Of a DNA stretch of 32,978 nt, positions 18,085 to 26,866 are shown piece after piece. The notes beneath the pieces are model-generated. The model did not search any database. It was not told the origin of the DNA and worked only from the letters and a program-made list of their open reading frames with translations. Source of the stretch: Candidatus Aminicenantota bacterium (lineage in GTDB: Bacteria; Acidobacteriota; Aminicenantia; Aminicenantales; Aminicenantaceae); contig DAOVAM010000005.1 of assembly GCA_030671065.1 (NCBI GenBank), positions 1 to 32,978 of the forward strand, in the 5' to 3' direction. Every line of letters starts with the position of its first letter. The first letter of the stretch is position 1. Both the position numbers and the translations under genes were made by a program.

Positions 18085-20435
18085 GTGATTTTTACAGATT
18101 CGGTCGGGCACCCCTGCCTGCACGTATCGCATTTTGTACACTCATTCTGGTCTATGATGTGCCTCTGATACGGCGTGACCGAAATCGCTCCTGTCGGACA
18201 ATTCTGGGCACAGATCGTGCAGCCGATGCACGTTTCGTCAATCCAGTAGGTGATGAGGTCTTTACACCGCTTCGCAGGGCACGTTCCCTGCAAATGCGCT
18301 TCATACTCGTCCCGGAAATACGTTAAAGTCGTCAACACGGGATTCGGGGCTGTCTTTCCCAAACCACAGAGACTGCCCTGTTGAGTCCTGTGTGCGATCT
18401 CTTCCAGCTTTTCCAGGTCCTCTCTCTTTCCATCCCCGGCACAGAGTTTCTCGAGAATGCGGAGCATGTGACGGGTTCCTACGCGGCAAAACGTGCATTT
18501 CCCACAGGATTGATTTTGCGTAAACGAAAGAAAATAGCGTGCGATATCCACCATGCAGTCTGTTTCATCCAGGATCAATAAGCCACCAGAGCCCATCATA
18601 GCGCCGACCTCGGTCAGGTCTTCGTAATCGACTCGGGTGTGCGCCAGCTCCGCCGGTATGCAACCGCCGGAGGGGCCTCCGATCTGAACAGCTTTGAACT
18701 GTTTTCCGTTTTCGATGCCACCGCCGATATCCTCGACGATCTCCTGAATCGTGATTCCCATCGGGACCTCTATAAGCCCGCCACGGGCGATTTTCCCTGC
18801 CAGGGAGAAGACCTTTGTCCCCTTGCTTTTGCTGGTTCCCAGTTCCGCCAAAGCCTCGGGTCCATGCCGAATGATCCAGGGCACCGTGGCAAATGTTTCA
18901 CAATTGCTCACGAGTGTCGAATGGCCCCAGAGCCCCTTTTGCGCAGGATAGGGAGGGCGATAGCTGGGATTGCCCCGCCGTCCTTCTATAGACGCGATCA
19001 AAGCTGTCTCTTCCCCACAGACAAAGGCACCCGCCCCTTCCAGCATGTTCAATTTCAAAGAAAATCCTTTTCTCAGGATGTTCTCCCCTAAAAGCCCTGA
19101 TTCCAGGCACTGCTTGAGTGCATCCTTGACCCGCTGGACGGCGAGTGGATACTCCGCACGAATGTAAAAGTACCCTTCATGAGCACCCACGGCAAAAGCG
19201 GCAATGATCATGCCCTCGATGACGCGAAAAGGATAGGACTCCAGGATCATTCTATCCATGAATGCCCCCGGGTCACCCTCATCGCCATTGCAGATGATAA
19301 ACTTCACAGTATCATCCGATTGACGAACGATCTGCCACTTCTTTCCCGCCGGATATCCAGCTCCCCCTCTTCCTCTTAAACCACTGGCTTTGATTTGGGC
19401 AATAATCTCATCCGGAGAGGAGTCCGCAAGGCACCGTTCTAAGGCTTCAAAACCTCCCTTTGAACGGTATTCTTGAAGGTCGAGGGGATCGATCTGACCA
19501 GAATGTTCAGTGGCAATATGTTTCTGTCTTCCCAGAAAGGCCTGGATATTCGGGTCTCGCACATGAAGAGGATGTCGTGTGAATCCGTTGGAATGAGGGT
19601 CATCCAGGATATTTTCAATGAGGCTGAATGCCGCATTCTTTATTCTCTGGCGTAAAGTCTTGGGCTTGTAGTGCCTGAGTATGATGCGTTTCACATCCTC
19701 CGGCTGCACGCTGTCGTAAAGGACCGGATCCTGGTCTGGGAGATTCAATTCTAAAAGAGGTGTGCGGTGACACATTCCCACACATCCCACTCTTTTCACC
19801 TGGGCCTGGACACCCGTTTCCTCCAGGGTTTGTTCAAGAGCGTGTTGCACTCGACGGCTTCCACTGGCCACACAGCAGGAACCCAGTCCGATCTTTATCT
19901 CCCCTGCCTCTTCAGGTAGAATTTTTCGAGCTTCGGACACAGCCATTCTCCGGCCCTGGTGGAGGAGGAAGTCCTGGAGAATATTCGCCACTCCAGCCGT
20001 CTTCACATGTCCGTATGTCATACCGTCTATCTGAACCACAGGAGCAATGGTGCAGCAGCCAAGGCACGCAATTTTTTGAACAGTGAATCTGGCCTCAGGG
20101 TCTGTATCCTGGCCTTCCTGTATATGCAGTTCGCGGCAGAAGGCATCATACACCAGTTCGGAACCCTTGACATGGCAAGCTGTGCCTGTACAGACTCGGA
20201 TGATGTGCTGGCCGATCGGAGTGTGACGGAATTGAGAGTAAAACGTCGAAACACCCATTATGGATGCAGGCGTTATATCCGTGATCTCACAGACTCTTCG
20301 CAGCGCTGTTTCTGGAAGATAGTTGTATCTGTTCTGGACGGCATGCAGGATCGGGATAATATTGCCGGCGTTTGGACCGATTTCACTGATGATCTGGTCG
20401 ACGAAAGAATGGATGCTGTCCTTGTCCATATTCAT
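18081..20435 (-). CDS. fused NuoE-NuoF (HydC-HydB type) NADH-oxidising subunit
   Basis: This 784-residue cytoplasmic flavoprotein joins two usually separate subunits. Residues 1-160 are NuoE/HydC-like, with a thioredoxin-fold [2Fe-2S] site C82-x4-C87 and C124-x3-C128. A second thioredoxin-like domain (C187, C188, C218, C222) follows, as in HydB/HndC. The NuoF core binds FMN and NADH (GRGGAGYPAG at 355-364, NGDEGDPGAF near 383, EGAGAFVCGEE near 466). The N3-type [4Fe-4S] site is C644, C647, C650 and C690. Two C-terminal [4Fe-4S] sites follow at C736/739/742/746 and C766/769/772/776. The family oxidises NADH or reduces NAD+ in Nuo, bifurcating hydrogenases and Stn-type transhydrogenases. No hydrogenase subunit is present here. 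GGAG lies 12 bases before the ATG. Confidence 0.92.
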   Translation of the reverse strand: MNMDKDSIHSFVDQIISEIGPNAGNIIPILHAVQNRYNYLPETALRRVCEITDITPASIMGVSTFYSQFRHTPIGQHIIRVCTGTACHVKGSELVYDAFCRELHIQEGQDTDPEARFTVQKIACLGCCTIAPVVQIDGMTYGHVKTAGVANILQDFLLHQGRRMAVSEARKILPEEAGEIKIGLGSCCVASGSRRVQHALEQTLEETGVQAQVKRVGCVGMCHRTPLLELNLPDQDPVLYDSVQPEDVKRIILRHYKPKTLRQRIKNAAFSLIENILDDPHSNGFTRHPLHVRDPNIQAFLGRQKHIATEHSGQIDPLDLQEYRSKGGFEALERCLADSSPDEIIAQIKASGLRGRGGAGYPAGKKWQIVRQSDDTVKFIICNGDEGDPGAFMDRMILESYPFRVIEGMIIAAFAVGAHEGYFYIRAEYPLAVQRVKDALKQCLESGLLGENILRKGFSLKLNMLEGAGAFVCGEETALIASIEGRRGNPSYRPPYPAQKGLWGHSTLVSNCETFATVPWIIRHGPEALAELGTSKSKGTKVFSLAGKIARGGLIEVPMGITIQEIVEDIGGGIENGKQFKAVQIGGPSGGCIPAELAHTRVDYEDLTEVGAMMGSGGLLILDETDCMVDIARYFLSFTQNQSCGKCTFCRVGTRHMLRILEKLCAGDGKREDLEKLEEIAHRTQQGSLCGLGKTAPNPVLTTLTYFRDEYEAHLQGTCPAKRCKDLITYWIDETCIGCTICAQNCPTGAISVTPYQRHIIDQNECTKCDTCRQGCPTESVKIT

Positions 20436-20442
20436 GGGTGTA

Positions 20443-22158
20443 TTAATCTCCGATACAAAACAAGTGTTTCTCTCCGCGAATAAAAATCCGACCGTGCATG
20501 AAGGCGGGGATTGTCATTGCATTCTCACCGAGTTCATTTCGGCTGATGAGACGGAAATCCTTATCCGCCTTGAAAACGTACATGACACCGGACATATCCA
20601 TGAGGTAAACATTATCCCCCACTAAGATTGGGGATGAGTAAAACCCATCATCAAACTCCTGAATCCAAAATCTCTCTCCGGTCTTACTGTCAAAACACGT
20701 CACCGTGCCGTAACTCGCAGCCATGATGACAATATCTTTTGTAGCGAGAGGACTGGCTACTTCAGAGAGGTCATCGATGTATTCCCATGCCACTTCAGGA
20801 ATCTCTCCGAGTTGGATCCCGACAAGACGGGCATAATCGTTCACCACATAAACCATACCGTCCGAATATGCAGGCGAGGGGGCAATCTCCCCCTGCATGC
20901 ATCTCACACGCCACAATTCCTGTCCAGTTTGTGGGTCGTGCGACATCACGAACGGATTGGAATTGAGGATGAGCTCGGTCCGGCTTCCCGTATTCACCAG
21001 TATGGGCGAGGCCCACGAGATCTCCACATCTCGTGGTTGATCGTATGCCAAATCGCCTGAGCGAGTTCTCAGTGCCAGAAGCCGTCCCCCTGTGTTCTGG
21101 TCGAACGGGACCAACAGTAAATCTCTATACGTGATCAGCGAAGAGGCATGTCCGTAATGATTATCCGGCATCCCAAGGTTTTTCGTCCAGATTCGTTTTC
21201 CCTCAAAATCGAGGCAGGCGATATCGCCGGTCGCAAACAGCGCAAAAACTCGCTGCCCGTCTGTCGTCATCGTGGGGGCCGCGTATCCAGTATCCTCAGT
21301 GACCTGGGGCCGCTGGTCAGGAGACCCAGGAATGTTATTCAATTCTGTCTGCCAGAGAATCTCTCCTGATTCGGTATCGACACAATACACGACCTGTGTG
21401 TTCCTATCCGCGCCCGAAAGAAAAATTCTATTCCCCCAAACAATCGGAGAATTAAAGCCGCTCGTTGGGATCGGGATTTTCCAAATGATATTTTTTCCGG
21501 ATGAACCATCCCATTCTGTGGATACATCCGTGTGAAAGGCTATACCGATGCCTTCGGGGCCACGGAACCCAGGCCAGTTGTTCCTTATCTCATCTACACC
21601 AGGAAAATCGGTGGCGGCCCGACTTCCTTCTGCTTTGACGATGCCAACGTTCTTCAACTCTGTCTGGAATAGGATGCCGAGAATGAATGCCAGGACAAAC
21701 AAACCTAATCCGCCATAAAGAATATATCTCCGAGATAACAGCTTGCTCTTCCAAGTGTCATCCGGCTCCGCGCTTTTGCTCAAATCAGGCAATCGGGACT
21801 GTAAAGAGCTCATGTATTTCAAGGCCAGCAGAAGAACAAGGATAAACGCAAACAGAAGATAGCTTCCTGTCCGGATCTGCCATTGATGAGTGAAATAGGC
21901 CTTTCGTGCCAGCAGATCGAGAGCCCGGATCTGCTCTTTTAACGCTGTGTCTTCCGGATTCTCTTGTAATCGAGTCATCAACTGAGAAATGGCTTTGCTG
22001 TTGAGCGGGTCGACAGACTTTATTTGGATGTAGTTGGCAATCATCAAGATGCTGAGTATTCCAGCAAAAATTCCTGCAATCCAGGCAACTCTTTTGGTAA
22101 TGTTATACCCCATTCTCGAGGAACTCTTTGTTGTGTTATCTCTGTTTTCAGGACTCAT
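20443..22158 (-). CDS. membrane-anchored PQQ-like propeller protein (copy 4)
   Basis: A 571-residue protein unlike the other copies in its N-terminus. Three probable transmembrane helices lie at about residues 24-43, 98-117 and 150-170, with a charged helical segment between the first two. The PQQ-like propeller then starts at about residue 200 with WPGFRGP. Blade motifs include DTESGEILW, DFEGKRIW, DPQTGQELW and DSKTGERFW. With a cytoplasmic N-terminus and three helices, the propeller would be periplasmic. It lies between the membrane polyferredoxin gene (4 bases) and the NADH-oxidising subunit gene (7 bases), so it is the propeller most likely to dock on the electron-transfer proteins. Confidence 0.84.
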   Translation of the reverse strand: MSPENRDNTTKSSSRMGYNITKRVAWIAGIFAGILSILMIANYIQIKSVDPLNSKAISQLMTRLQENPEDTALKEQIRALDLLARKAYFTHQWQIRTGSYLLFAFILVLLLALKYMSSLQSRLPDLSKSAEPDDTWKSKLLSRRYILYGGLGLFVLAFILGILFQTELKNVGIVKAEGSRAATDFPGVDEIRNNWPGFRGPEGIGIAFHTDVSTEWDGSSGKNIIWKIPIPTSGFNSPIVWGNRIFLSGADRNTQVVYCVDTESGEILWQTELNNIPGSPDQRPQVTEDTGYAAPTMTTDGQRVFALFATGDIACLDFEGKRIWTKNLGMPDNHYGHASSLITYRDLLLVPFDQNTGGRLLALRTRSGDLAYDQPRDVEISWASPILVNTGSRTELILNSNPFVMSHDPQTGQELWRVRCMQGEIAPSPAYSDGMVYVVNDYARLVGIQLGEIPEVAWEYIDDLSEVASPLATKDIVIMAASYGTVTCFDSKTGERFWIQEFDDGFYSSPILVGDNVYLMDMSGVMYVFKADKDFRLISRNELGENAMTIPAFMHGRIFIRGEKHLFCIGD

Positions 22159-22162
22159 TTTT

Positions 22163-23518
22163 TTATGCTCTAAACTGTTTTGGTTTCACTTCTCTGGATC
22201 CCATTTTGTCTGCTTCTTCCGGGGTAATTATACCTAAGCGGACCTGCTCATACGGACAGTACGCAAAACAGCGCCCGCAGCTCAAACATTTCCCCTTGTC
22301 CACGTCATACTCAATCTGTCTTTTTCTCATAAACAGGCCGATGAGCTTCAGACAGAGGACCAATCCAATGAATCCACCGACAATCCATCCTCCCACTTTG
22401 AAATTGTGCTGAATGGAGTTCGCTTCAGCGAATAATTCTTCTGTCGGTTTTCCCGATGCCCGGAACGCCTTTGTTGCATTTGTCATCTCTGTTCTTTTTC
22501 CAGAATTTTCAAGAAGGATCTCTTCGGCCAGAGAGACGGTTGCATGTCCACGAGAAAGAGGTGCGTACAATCGCGAACCGACCCAACCGCTGCCCAGCAG
22601 CACAACAGGCAACACGATGAATAAAACGGCAAGTCGCTTGACGTCAACCTGTTTTGTTTCCAGAGGGACATCTTCATCCGGTTTCTTTATCGCCCCGAAC
22701 GGACAGGATTCTTCACACAGCCGGCAGTTGTTGCATTCATCCGGAGTGATCCTGACATGCTTCTTGGACAGACGCGACAGCCAATTCAGCAGCACTCCAT
22801 ACGGGCATAGATACCGGCAGTAGGGACGCGCCACGACTGTCCCGAGCAAGAGCATGGACATCCCCAAGATGACCATGTTAAAATCCGCACCAAAACGGAA
22901 GAAGCCGATGAAAGGATCGTATTGACAGATGATAAAGCCCGCTCCAGTGGCCGCAAACAATACCGCCAGTCCTAAATAAATGTAAGGAAGAACACCTAAA
23001 ACATTCTCCAGCCGCGACGGGACTTGAGTGGGCTTCAGAACGACGGCATCCTGAATCGCTCCGAGGGGACAGACAGCAGCACAAAAAGTGCGTCCGTAAA
23101 ACAATGTAAAAACAAGAGGGAGAATAAAAAATACGATGACGGTTAGAGGAATGGCGTAGGCCGGATTGAACACCACGTAGCTGACATTCTGTATCGCCCC
23201 GATCGAACAGACGCATCCTTTTCTGAAAAACCCGAAATAGGCGAGTGAAAACACCATCAGCAGGAAGATGTTCCTGCGCGACCGCTGTTTGTGGGCAAAA
23301 TAACTGGCTAAAGAAAGAGCCGCAACAAGAACAAATATGTCGATGTATTCCAGAGCCGTTGCTCGGGGCGTGGGCGTGAGCAAATCGGGTCGTGTATAGT
23401 CAGTTTGAAAATCAGGCTTGGGAAATCGTTCCGGTACCTGAGACATGCAAAACAGAGGAAAAACAAACAGGAAGGCAAAGATAAAAATCTTCCCCCTGTG
23501 AATTCTGCTTTGGATCAT
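22163..23518 (-). CDS. NapH/NosR-like membrane polyferredoxin
   Basis: This 451-residue integral-membrane iron-sulfur protein has a hydrophobic N-terminal segment and about six further helices. Cysteine motifs of the NapH/NosR/CcoG type are seen: C102-V-C104 (KGCVCSIGA), C146-x3-C150-P, C234-x3-C238-P, a complete [4Fe-4S] ferredoxin site at C262/265/268/272-P, and another at C411/414/417/421-P near the C-terminus. The FMN-binding periplasmic domain of NosR is missing. The family moves electrons between the quinone pool or cytoplasmic donors and periplasmic reductases. Genes for a periplasmic ferredoxin upstream and for NADH-oxidising subunits downstream suggest it bridges them. The ATG at 23518 is preferred; an in-frame TTG at 23527 is an alternative. 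Confidence 0.88.
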   Translation of the reverse strand: MIQSRIHRGKIFIFAFLFVFPLFCMSQVPERFPKPDFQTDYTRPDLLTPTPRATALEYIDIFVLVAALSLASYFAHKQRSRRNIFLLMVFSLAYFGFFRKGCVCSIGAIQNVSYVVFNPAYAIPLTVIVFFILPLVFTLFYGRTFCAAVCPLGAIQDAVVLKPTQVPSRLENVLGVLPYIYLGLAVLFAATGAGFIICQYDPFIGFFRFGADFNMVILGMSMLLLGTVVARPYCRYLCPYGVLLNWLSRLSKKHVRITPDECNNCRLCEESCPFGAIKKPDEDVPLETKQVDVKRLAVLFIVLPVVLLGSGWVGSRLYAPLSRGHATVSLAEEILLENSGKRTEMTNATKAFRASGKPTEELFAEANSIQHNFKVGGWIVGGFIGLVLCLKLIGLFMRKRQIEYDVDKGKCLSCGRCFAYCPYEQVRLGIITPEEADKMGSREVKPKQFRA

Positions 23519-23531
23519 ATTTCTCAAATCA

Positions 23532-24119
23532 TTAACTCTTCAGAAATTTATTACTCTCATCTCCCTTGAGAATATAGGGCTGGCTGGCCGGCACCCGCTT
23601 CCAGGCTTGGGAAGGGCATCTTCGGGCGATGGAGCATTGGTTGCAGTTCAGACAGCGATCATGCCGGTTCTGCAGATACAAAGATCCGTTTCCGAACGAA
23701 TTGCAGCCCTTCGCACATTTGCCGCACCCGATGCACAATTTCTCATCGATCGTGTATTCAAAATAGGGATCTTCGACAAAAGTCCTTTTTATCGCGCCTG
23801 AAGGACAGAGCTGGCTTTCCGCCCCGGTATCCCTCACTCTGGCCCCTGGCTGCAAATACCCGCTACACAGGTCGCAGTACCCGCACATCGAGTAAGAATG
23901 GACACATTTTACGGCGGAATGGGGCAAAACACAGTTGACCGAACATTTTTCACATTGGATACAGATATTGGGATCCAACTGCCAGACCATCTCTTCAGAG
24001 GAGGACTTGCTGAACAATATCCCTCCAATCCCCCCGATTGTGAGACCCACAACAGTGTGCACGCTTCTCCGGATGAAATCCCGTCGCTTGATCGGTATTT
24101 TCAAAGTCTTACCGGACAT
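23532..24119 (-). CDS. Tat-exported ferredoxin with four [4Fe-4S] sites (NapG-like)
   Basis: A 195-residue protein with a Tat signal (K-R-R-D-F-I-R-R at 11-18 followed by a Gly-rich hydrophobic stretch). Four [4Fe-4S] sites can be drawn: C53/56/59/63; a variant site from C72, C79, C82, C85 and C105; C129/132/135/139; and C156/159/162/168. This is the NapG/MauM architecture: a folded ferredoxin exported by Tat that works with a NapH-type membrane partner, here the gene 13 bases downstream. A strong GGAGGA site precedes the ATG at 24119. Its first 11 bases overlap the preceding small Tat protein gene. It probably sits on the periplasmic side as the electron outlet or inlet of the membrane polyferredoxin. 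Confidence 0.91.
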   Translation of the reverse strand: MSGKTLKIPIKRRDFIRRSVHTVVGLTIGGIGGILFSKSSSEEMVWQLDPNICIQCEKCSVNCVLPHSAVKCVHSYSMCGYCDLCSGYLQPGARVRDTGAESQLCPSGAIKRTFVEDPYFEYTIDEKLCIGCGKCAKGCNSFGNGSLYLQNRHDRCLNCNQCSIARRCPSQAWKRVPASQPYILKGDESNKFLKS

Positions 24120-24390
24120 CGTCTCCTCCACTGTTCATCCCTGAGGATTGAAGTCGAGAATCGCGTTCTTTCTGCTTCACATCGAGAGCTTTAGGTTCCC
24201 TGCAGTCACGGAGTCTCGAACATCCTCTGCAGGGCAGATCCACCAGACAGGATGATTCCTTTCCGGAGTTCGAATACCCTTTCCAGCCAAGAAACAATCC
24301 CGTGAATGCCAAGCCGCTCAGCAGAACAGTCCGCATCCCATCCCTCAAAAAATCTCGCCTGTTTTTTGTCTTCTGCATACTCTGTATCAT
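24109..24390 (-). CDS. small Tat-signal protein with four cysteines
   Basis: This 93-residue protein is not recognised as a named family. It has a Tat motif N-R-R-D-F-L-R-D (10-17) and a hydrophobic segment to about residue 37. A short mature part carries C48, C54, C57 and C63 (spacing 6-2-5), and the tail is hydrophilic and Ser/Gly-rich. The Tat signal implies it is exported already folded, often a sign of a bound cofactor. Four cysteines could hold a metal or an Fe-S cluster. AGGAG sits six bases before the ATG. Its gene lies between the NHL propeller gene and the Tat ferredoxin gene, and overlaps the latter. Whether the signal is cleaved or serves as an anchor is unclear. Confidence 0.75.
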   Translation of the reverse strand: MIQSMQKTKNRRDFLRDGMRTVLLSGLAFTGLFLGWKGYSNSGKESSCLVDLPCRGCSRLRDCREPKALDVKQKERDSRLQSSGMNSGGDDVR

Positions 24391-24404
24391 GCTGTACTCC
24401 TGTA

Positions 24405-25394
24405 TTAAAGCCTCTTTTTCTCAAATATTCGCACGAGTTTTTGGAACGGATCCAACACAAAAATCTTCTGAGAGGAGTCTACGGCTAAATCCAGGCCGAC
24501 TGTTCCTTCGATGAATTGATCTGGTCCAGCCACGACAGACACCAGCTCTCCCAGTCGATTGGAAACTTTGACTCTGGCTATACCCTTTTCACTGGTGACG
24601 AAGGAACCTTCCTCCAGAATGGTAAAATGTGACGGATTGCAGCATCCGCAAAATTTTTCCATATCCATGCCAAACTCACCCCATGATGTCCTGAAATTCC
24701 CATCATGAGTATAATTTTCTAGCGAATGACGTCCGGTGTTGGCAGCCCAAAGAAATCCATCCGGATCGATGGCCACATCGAAAAACGGGCTTGGGATAAT
24801 GAATCCGGGGATATCTTTAGCGTCATTCTTCTCCCCAATTCTGATCAATCGGTTTCCGGATTTATCGAATTTCCAGACAATTAAATTCCCCGCATCTGCA
24901 ACGAAGACAGAGTTTTTAGAAACAGCGATCGAGGTGATGATGGCTTCTTCTCCCAACGATTCCCAATTCGCTTTTTTTTCGCCATCTCGATCATAAACCT
25001 CAACATGGTCCTCCATCCCGAGATATACGTCCTGGTTCCCATCTACCGTCAGACAGCGGGCGGTTCCAACTGAAGATATTTCAGACTGAAGGATCCCATT
25101 CCTATCAAAAACAAGAACGGAATCATCTCCAGATACGTAAATTCGATCATCCGGTCCGATGGCAATTCCGTAAACATTCTGTAATTCGATCCGGATCCGG
25201 CCCACCTCAGAATAATGCATTAAGCTGGCATCAATCTTTTTAAAATTCTCTAAGTTGTATTCGAATGGATTCTCCTGATTCCTGTTTGAATTCTCGGATA
25301 TCGCCTGATATCCAAAATATAAAATCCCAGCCACCGAGATTGAAATGACTGCGGCAATGATTAACCGATCCTTCCTCCCTTTGAATGAAAACAT
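24405..25394 (-). CDS. membrane-anchored NHL-repeat propeller with a CGCC motif
   Basis: A 329-residue protein with an uncleaved-looking N-terminal helix (about residues 11-30) and an NHL-type six-bladed propeller (repeats such as IAIGPDDRIYV, LTVDGNQDVYL, VAIDPDGFLWAAN, LAVDSSQKIFV). The fifth blade carries F-C-G-C-C-N-P at residues 248-254, with C249, C251 and C252. The group is exposed on a propeller and could bind metal or take part in thiol chemistry. NHL propellers are usually protein- or RNA-binding scaffolds; as a periplasmic protein it is more likely to dock on partners. GGAGG lies seven bases before the ATG. It lies 15 bases after one PQQ-like gene and 14 before the Tat protein gene. 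Confidence 0.83.
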   Translation of the reverse strand: MFSFKGRKDRLIIAAVISISVAGILYFGYQAISENSNRNQENPFEYNLENFKKIDASLMHYSEVGRIRIELQNVYGIAIGPDDRIYVSGDDSVLVFDRNGILQSEISSVGTARCLTVDGNQDVYLGMEDHVEVYDRDGEKKANWESLGEEAIITSIAVSKNSVFVADAGNLIVWKFDKSGNRLIRIGEKNDAKDIPGFIIPSPFFDVAIDPDGFLWAANTGRHSLENYTHDGNFRTSWGEFGMDMEKFCGCCNPSHFTILEEGSFVTSEKGIARVKVSNRLGELVSVVAGPDQFIEGTVGLDLAVDSSQKIFVLDPFQKLVRIFEKKRL

Positions 25395-25409
25395 GACATA
25401 TCCTCCAGA

Positions 25410-26843
25410 TTAGGATTGGGATCTCAAATCGATACAGACCAACCTGCGCGAGTCGCGAGCAAGCAGCCTGCCGTTTACTATTGCAAACGGGCCCCAGGCA
25501 TCAACTCCATCCAGGATCTTTGCCTGTGCAAGTTGAACATATTCTTCTGGACTGGCTTTTAATACGGTTAAAACTCCATCGTCGCTTAAAACAAAGAATT
25601 TATCATCCGCCACGATATAGGGCCCCAAGCCAAAGCGATTTGTCTTCCCACTGGACCAGACAATTTGACTGCAGTCATCCGGATGATAGCAGACAAATTG
25701 ATTCCGAAGAGGCCCGGCGTCCTTGGGCAAAATTGAAAAAAGATGTCCTTTATAAAAAATCGGCGTCTGCTGCTCCGATGCCATCCCTTCTTCAGGCTTT
25801 AATGTTTGAAGAGACTCAGCTGAAAATGATCCGTTATCCGTTTTTATTCTCAACATCAGGCTCCCATTACCGTATCCCGCTGTGAGAAATATTCTGCCGT
25901 CTCCCAAATGGACAGGAGAAGGAGCAATGACATTTCGATTCCACAGGTTGGTCTCGAACACGATCTCTCCAGCTGTCTCCTTTTCAGCTGAGACTCCAAT
26001 GACTCCCCCGATTGCGCAGTACACATACATTTTTCTTCCAAAAACAGAAAACCGCATGACAGACGAGTGAGACATTTTCCAGTTATTCGGATTGGGAACT
26101 TCCCATGTCACCTCTCCAGTCTCGCAATCGATCCCGATGATCAAAGATTTTCCTCCGACAGCAATAACAGCCAAGGAATCGTCAACGAGTGGACACTGAC
26201 CTGTGTACCATAAGGGCACCTCAGCTCCATACTCATTCACCAGATCCATCCCCCATTTAAAATCACCGGAATGTGCATCCACGCACATGACATGGCATTT
26301 CGGGCCGATTGTCACCACATATTTATCCGATACAGCTGGAATAGTCCGCGACATCCCGTGATTCCTTTTCACATACAATTCATATCCTCTGCGCCAAATT
26401 TCTCTTCCATCGTTCAGAGAAAAACAACGCAAAATATCCGCTCGTTTCTCCTCGTCATAATCCAAAAGATACACGCGGCCGTTCGAAACGACCGGACCGG
26501 CATGGCCTTCTCCCAGGTCCACGGACCACAGAATGTTCGGCCCTTCATCACCCCAACTCTCAACAAGCGGGATATTTTCTTTGCTGATATTATCGAAATC
26601 AGCGCCTCTGAATCTTGGCCAGCTTCCCTGAATTTCAGAGGGAAGCCCGTCAAAACTCGCGAACATAGCGCCCAAATCGACTTCTTCCGTTCGACTGGAA
26701 AAGCCCTCTGGCCTGCTGTCCCGACCCGGAATACTCTCCACAAAATCATTGACCGGATTATAGAAAAGCCACCAACTCAGAAACACCAATCCAATAAAGG
26801 TGGCACTGACAAAAGTGGTGAGGTTGACTATCTTTTCATTCAT
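25410..26843 (-). CDS. membrane-anchored PQQ-like propeller protein (copy 5)
   Basis: This 477-residue protein has one N-terminal transmembrane segment (about residues 8-28, with W-W-L-F-Y at its end) and a linker to about residue 70. The PQQ-like propeller opens with WPRFRGA. Blade motifs include SLNDGREIW, DAHSGDFKW and DCETGEVTW; it is more diverged than the other copies. No Shine-Dalgarno sequence precedes the ATG at 26843, and the broken propeller frame ends 23 bases upstream. Its translation may therefore depend on ribosomes leaving that frame. It probably faces the periplasm. Function unknown. Confidence 0.82.
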   Translation of the reverse strand: MNEKIVNLTTFVSATFIGLVFLSWWLFYNPVNDFVESIPGRDSRPEGFSSRTEEVDLGAMFASFDGLPSEIQGSWPRFRGADFDNISKENIPLVESWGDEGPNILWSVDLGEGHAGPVVSNGRVYLLDYDEEKRADILRCFSLNDGREIWRRGYELYVKRNHGMSRTIPAVSDKYVVTIGPKCHVMCVDAHSGDFKWGMDLVNEYGAEVPLWYTGQCPLVDDSLAVIAVGGKSLIIGIDCETGEVTWEVPNPNNWKMSHSSVMRFSVFGRKMYVYCAIGGVIGVSAEKETAGEIVFETNLWNRNVIAPSPVHLGDGRIFLTAGYGNGSLMLRIKTDNGSFSAESLQTLKPEEGMASEQQTPIFYKGHLFSILPKDAGPLRNQFVCYHPDDCSQIVWSSGKTNRFGLGPYIVADDKFFVLSDDGVLTVLKASPEEYVQLAQAKILDGVDAWGPFAIVNGRLLARDSRRLVCIDLRSQS

Positions 26844-26866
26844 TTATTTCGCTACATGATAAACCA

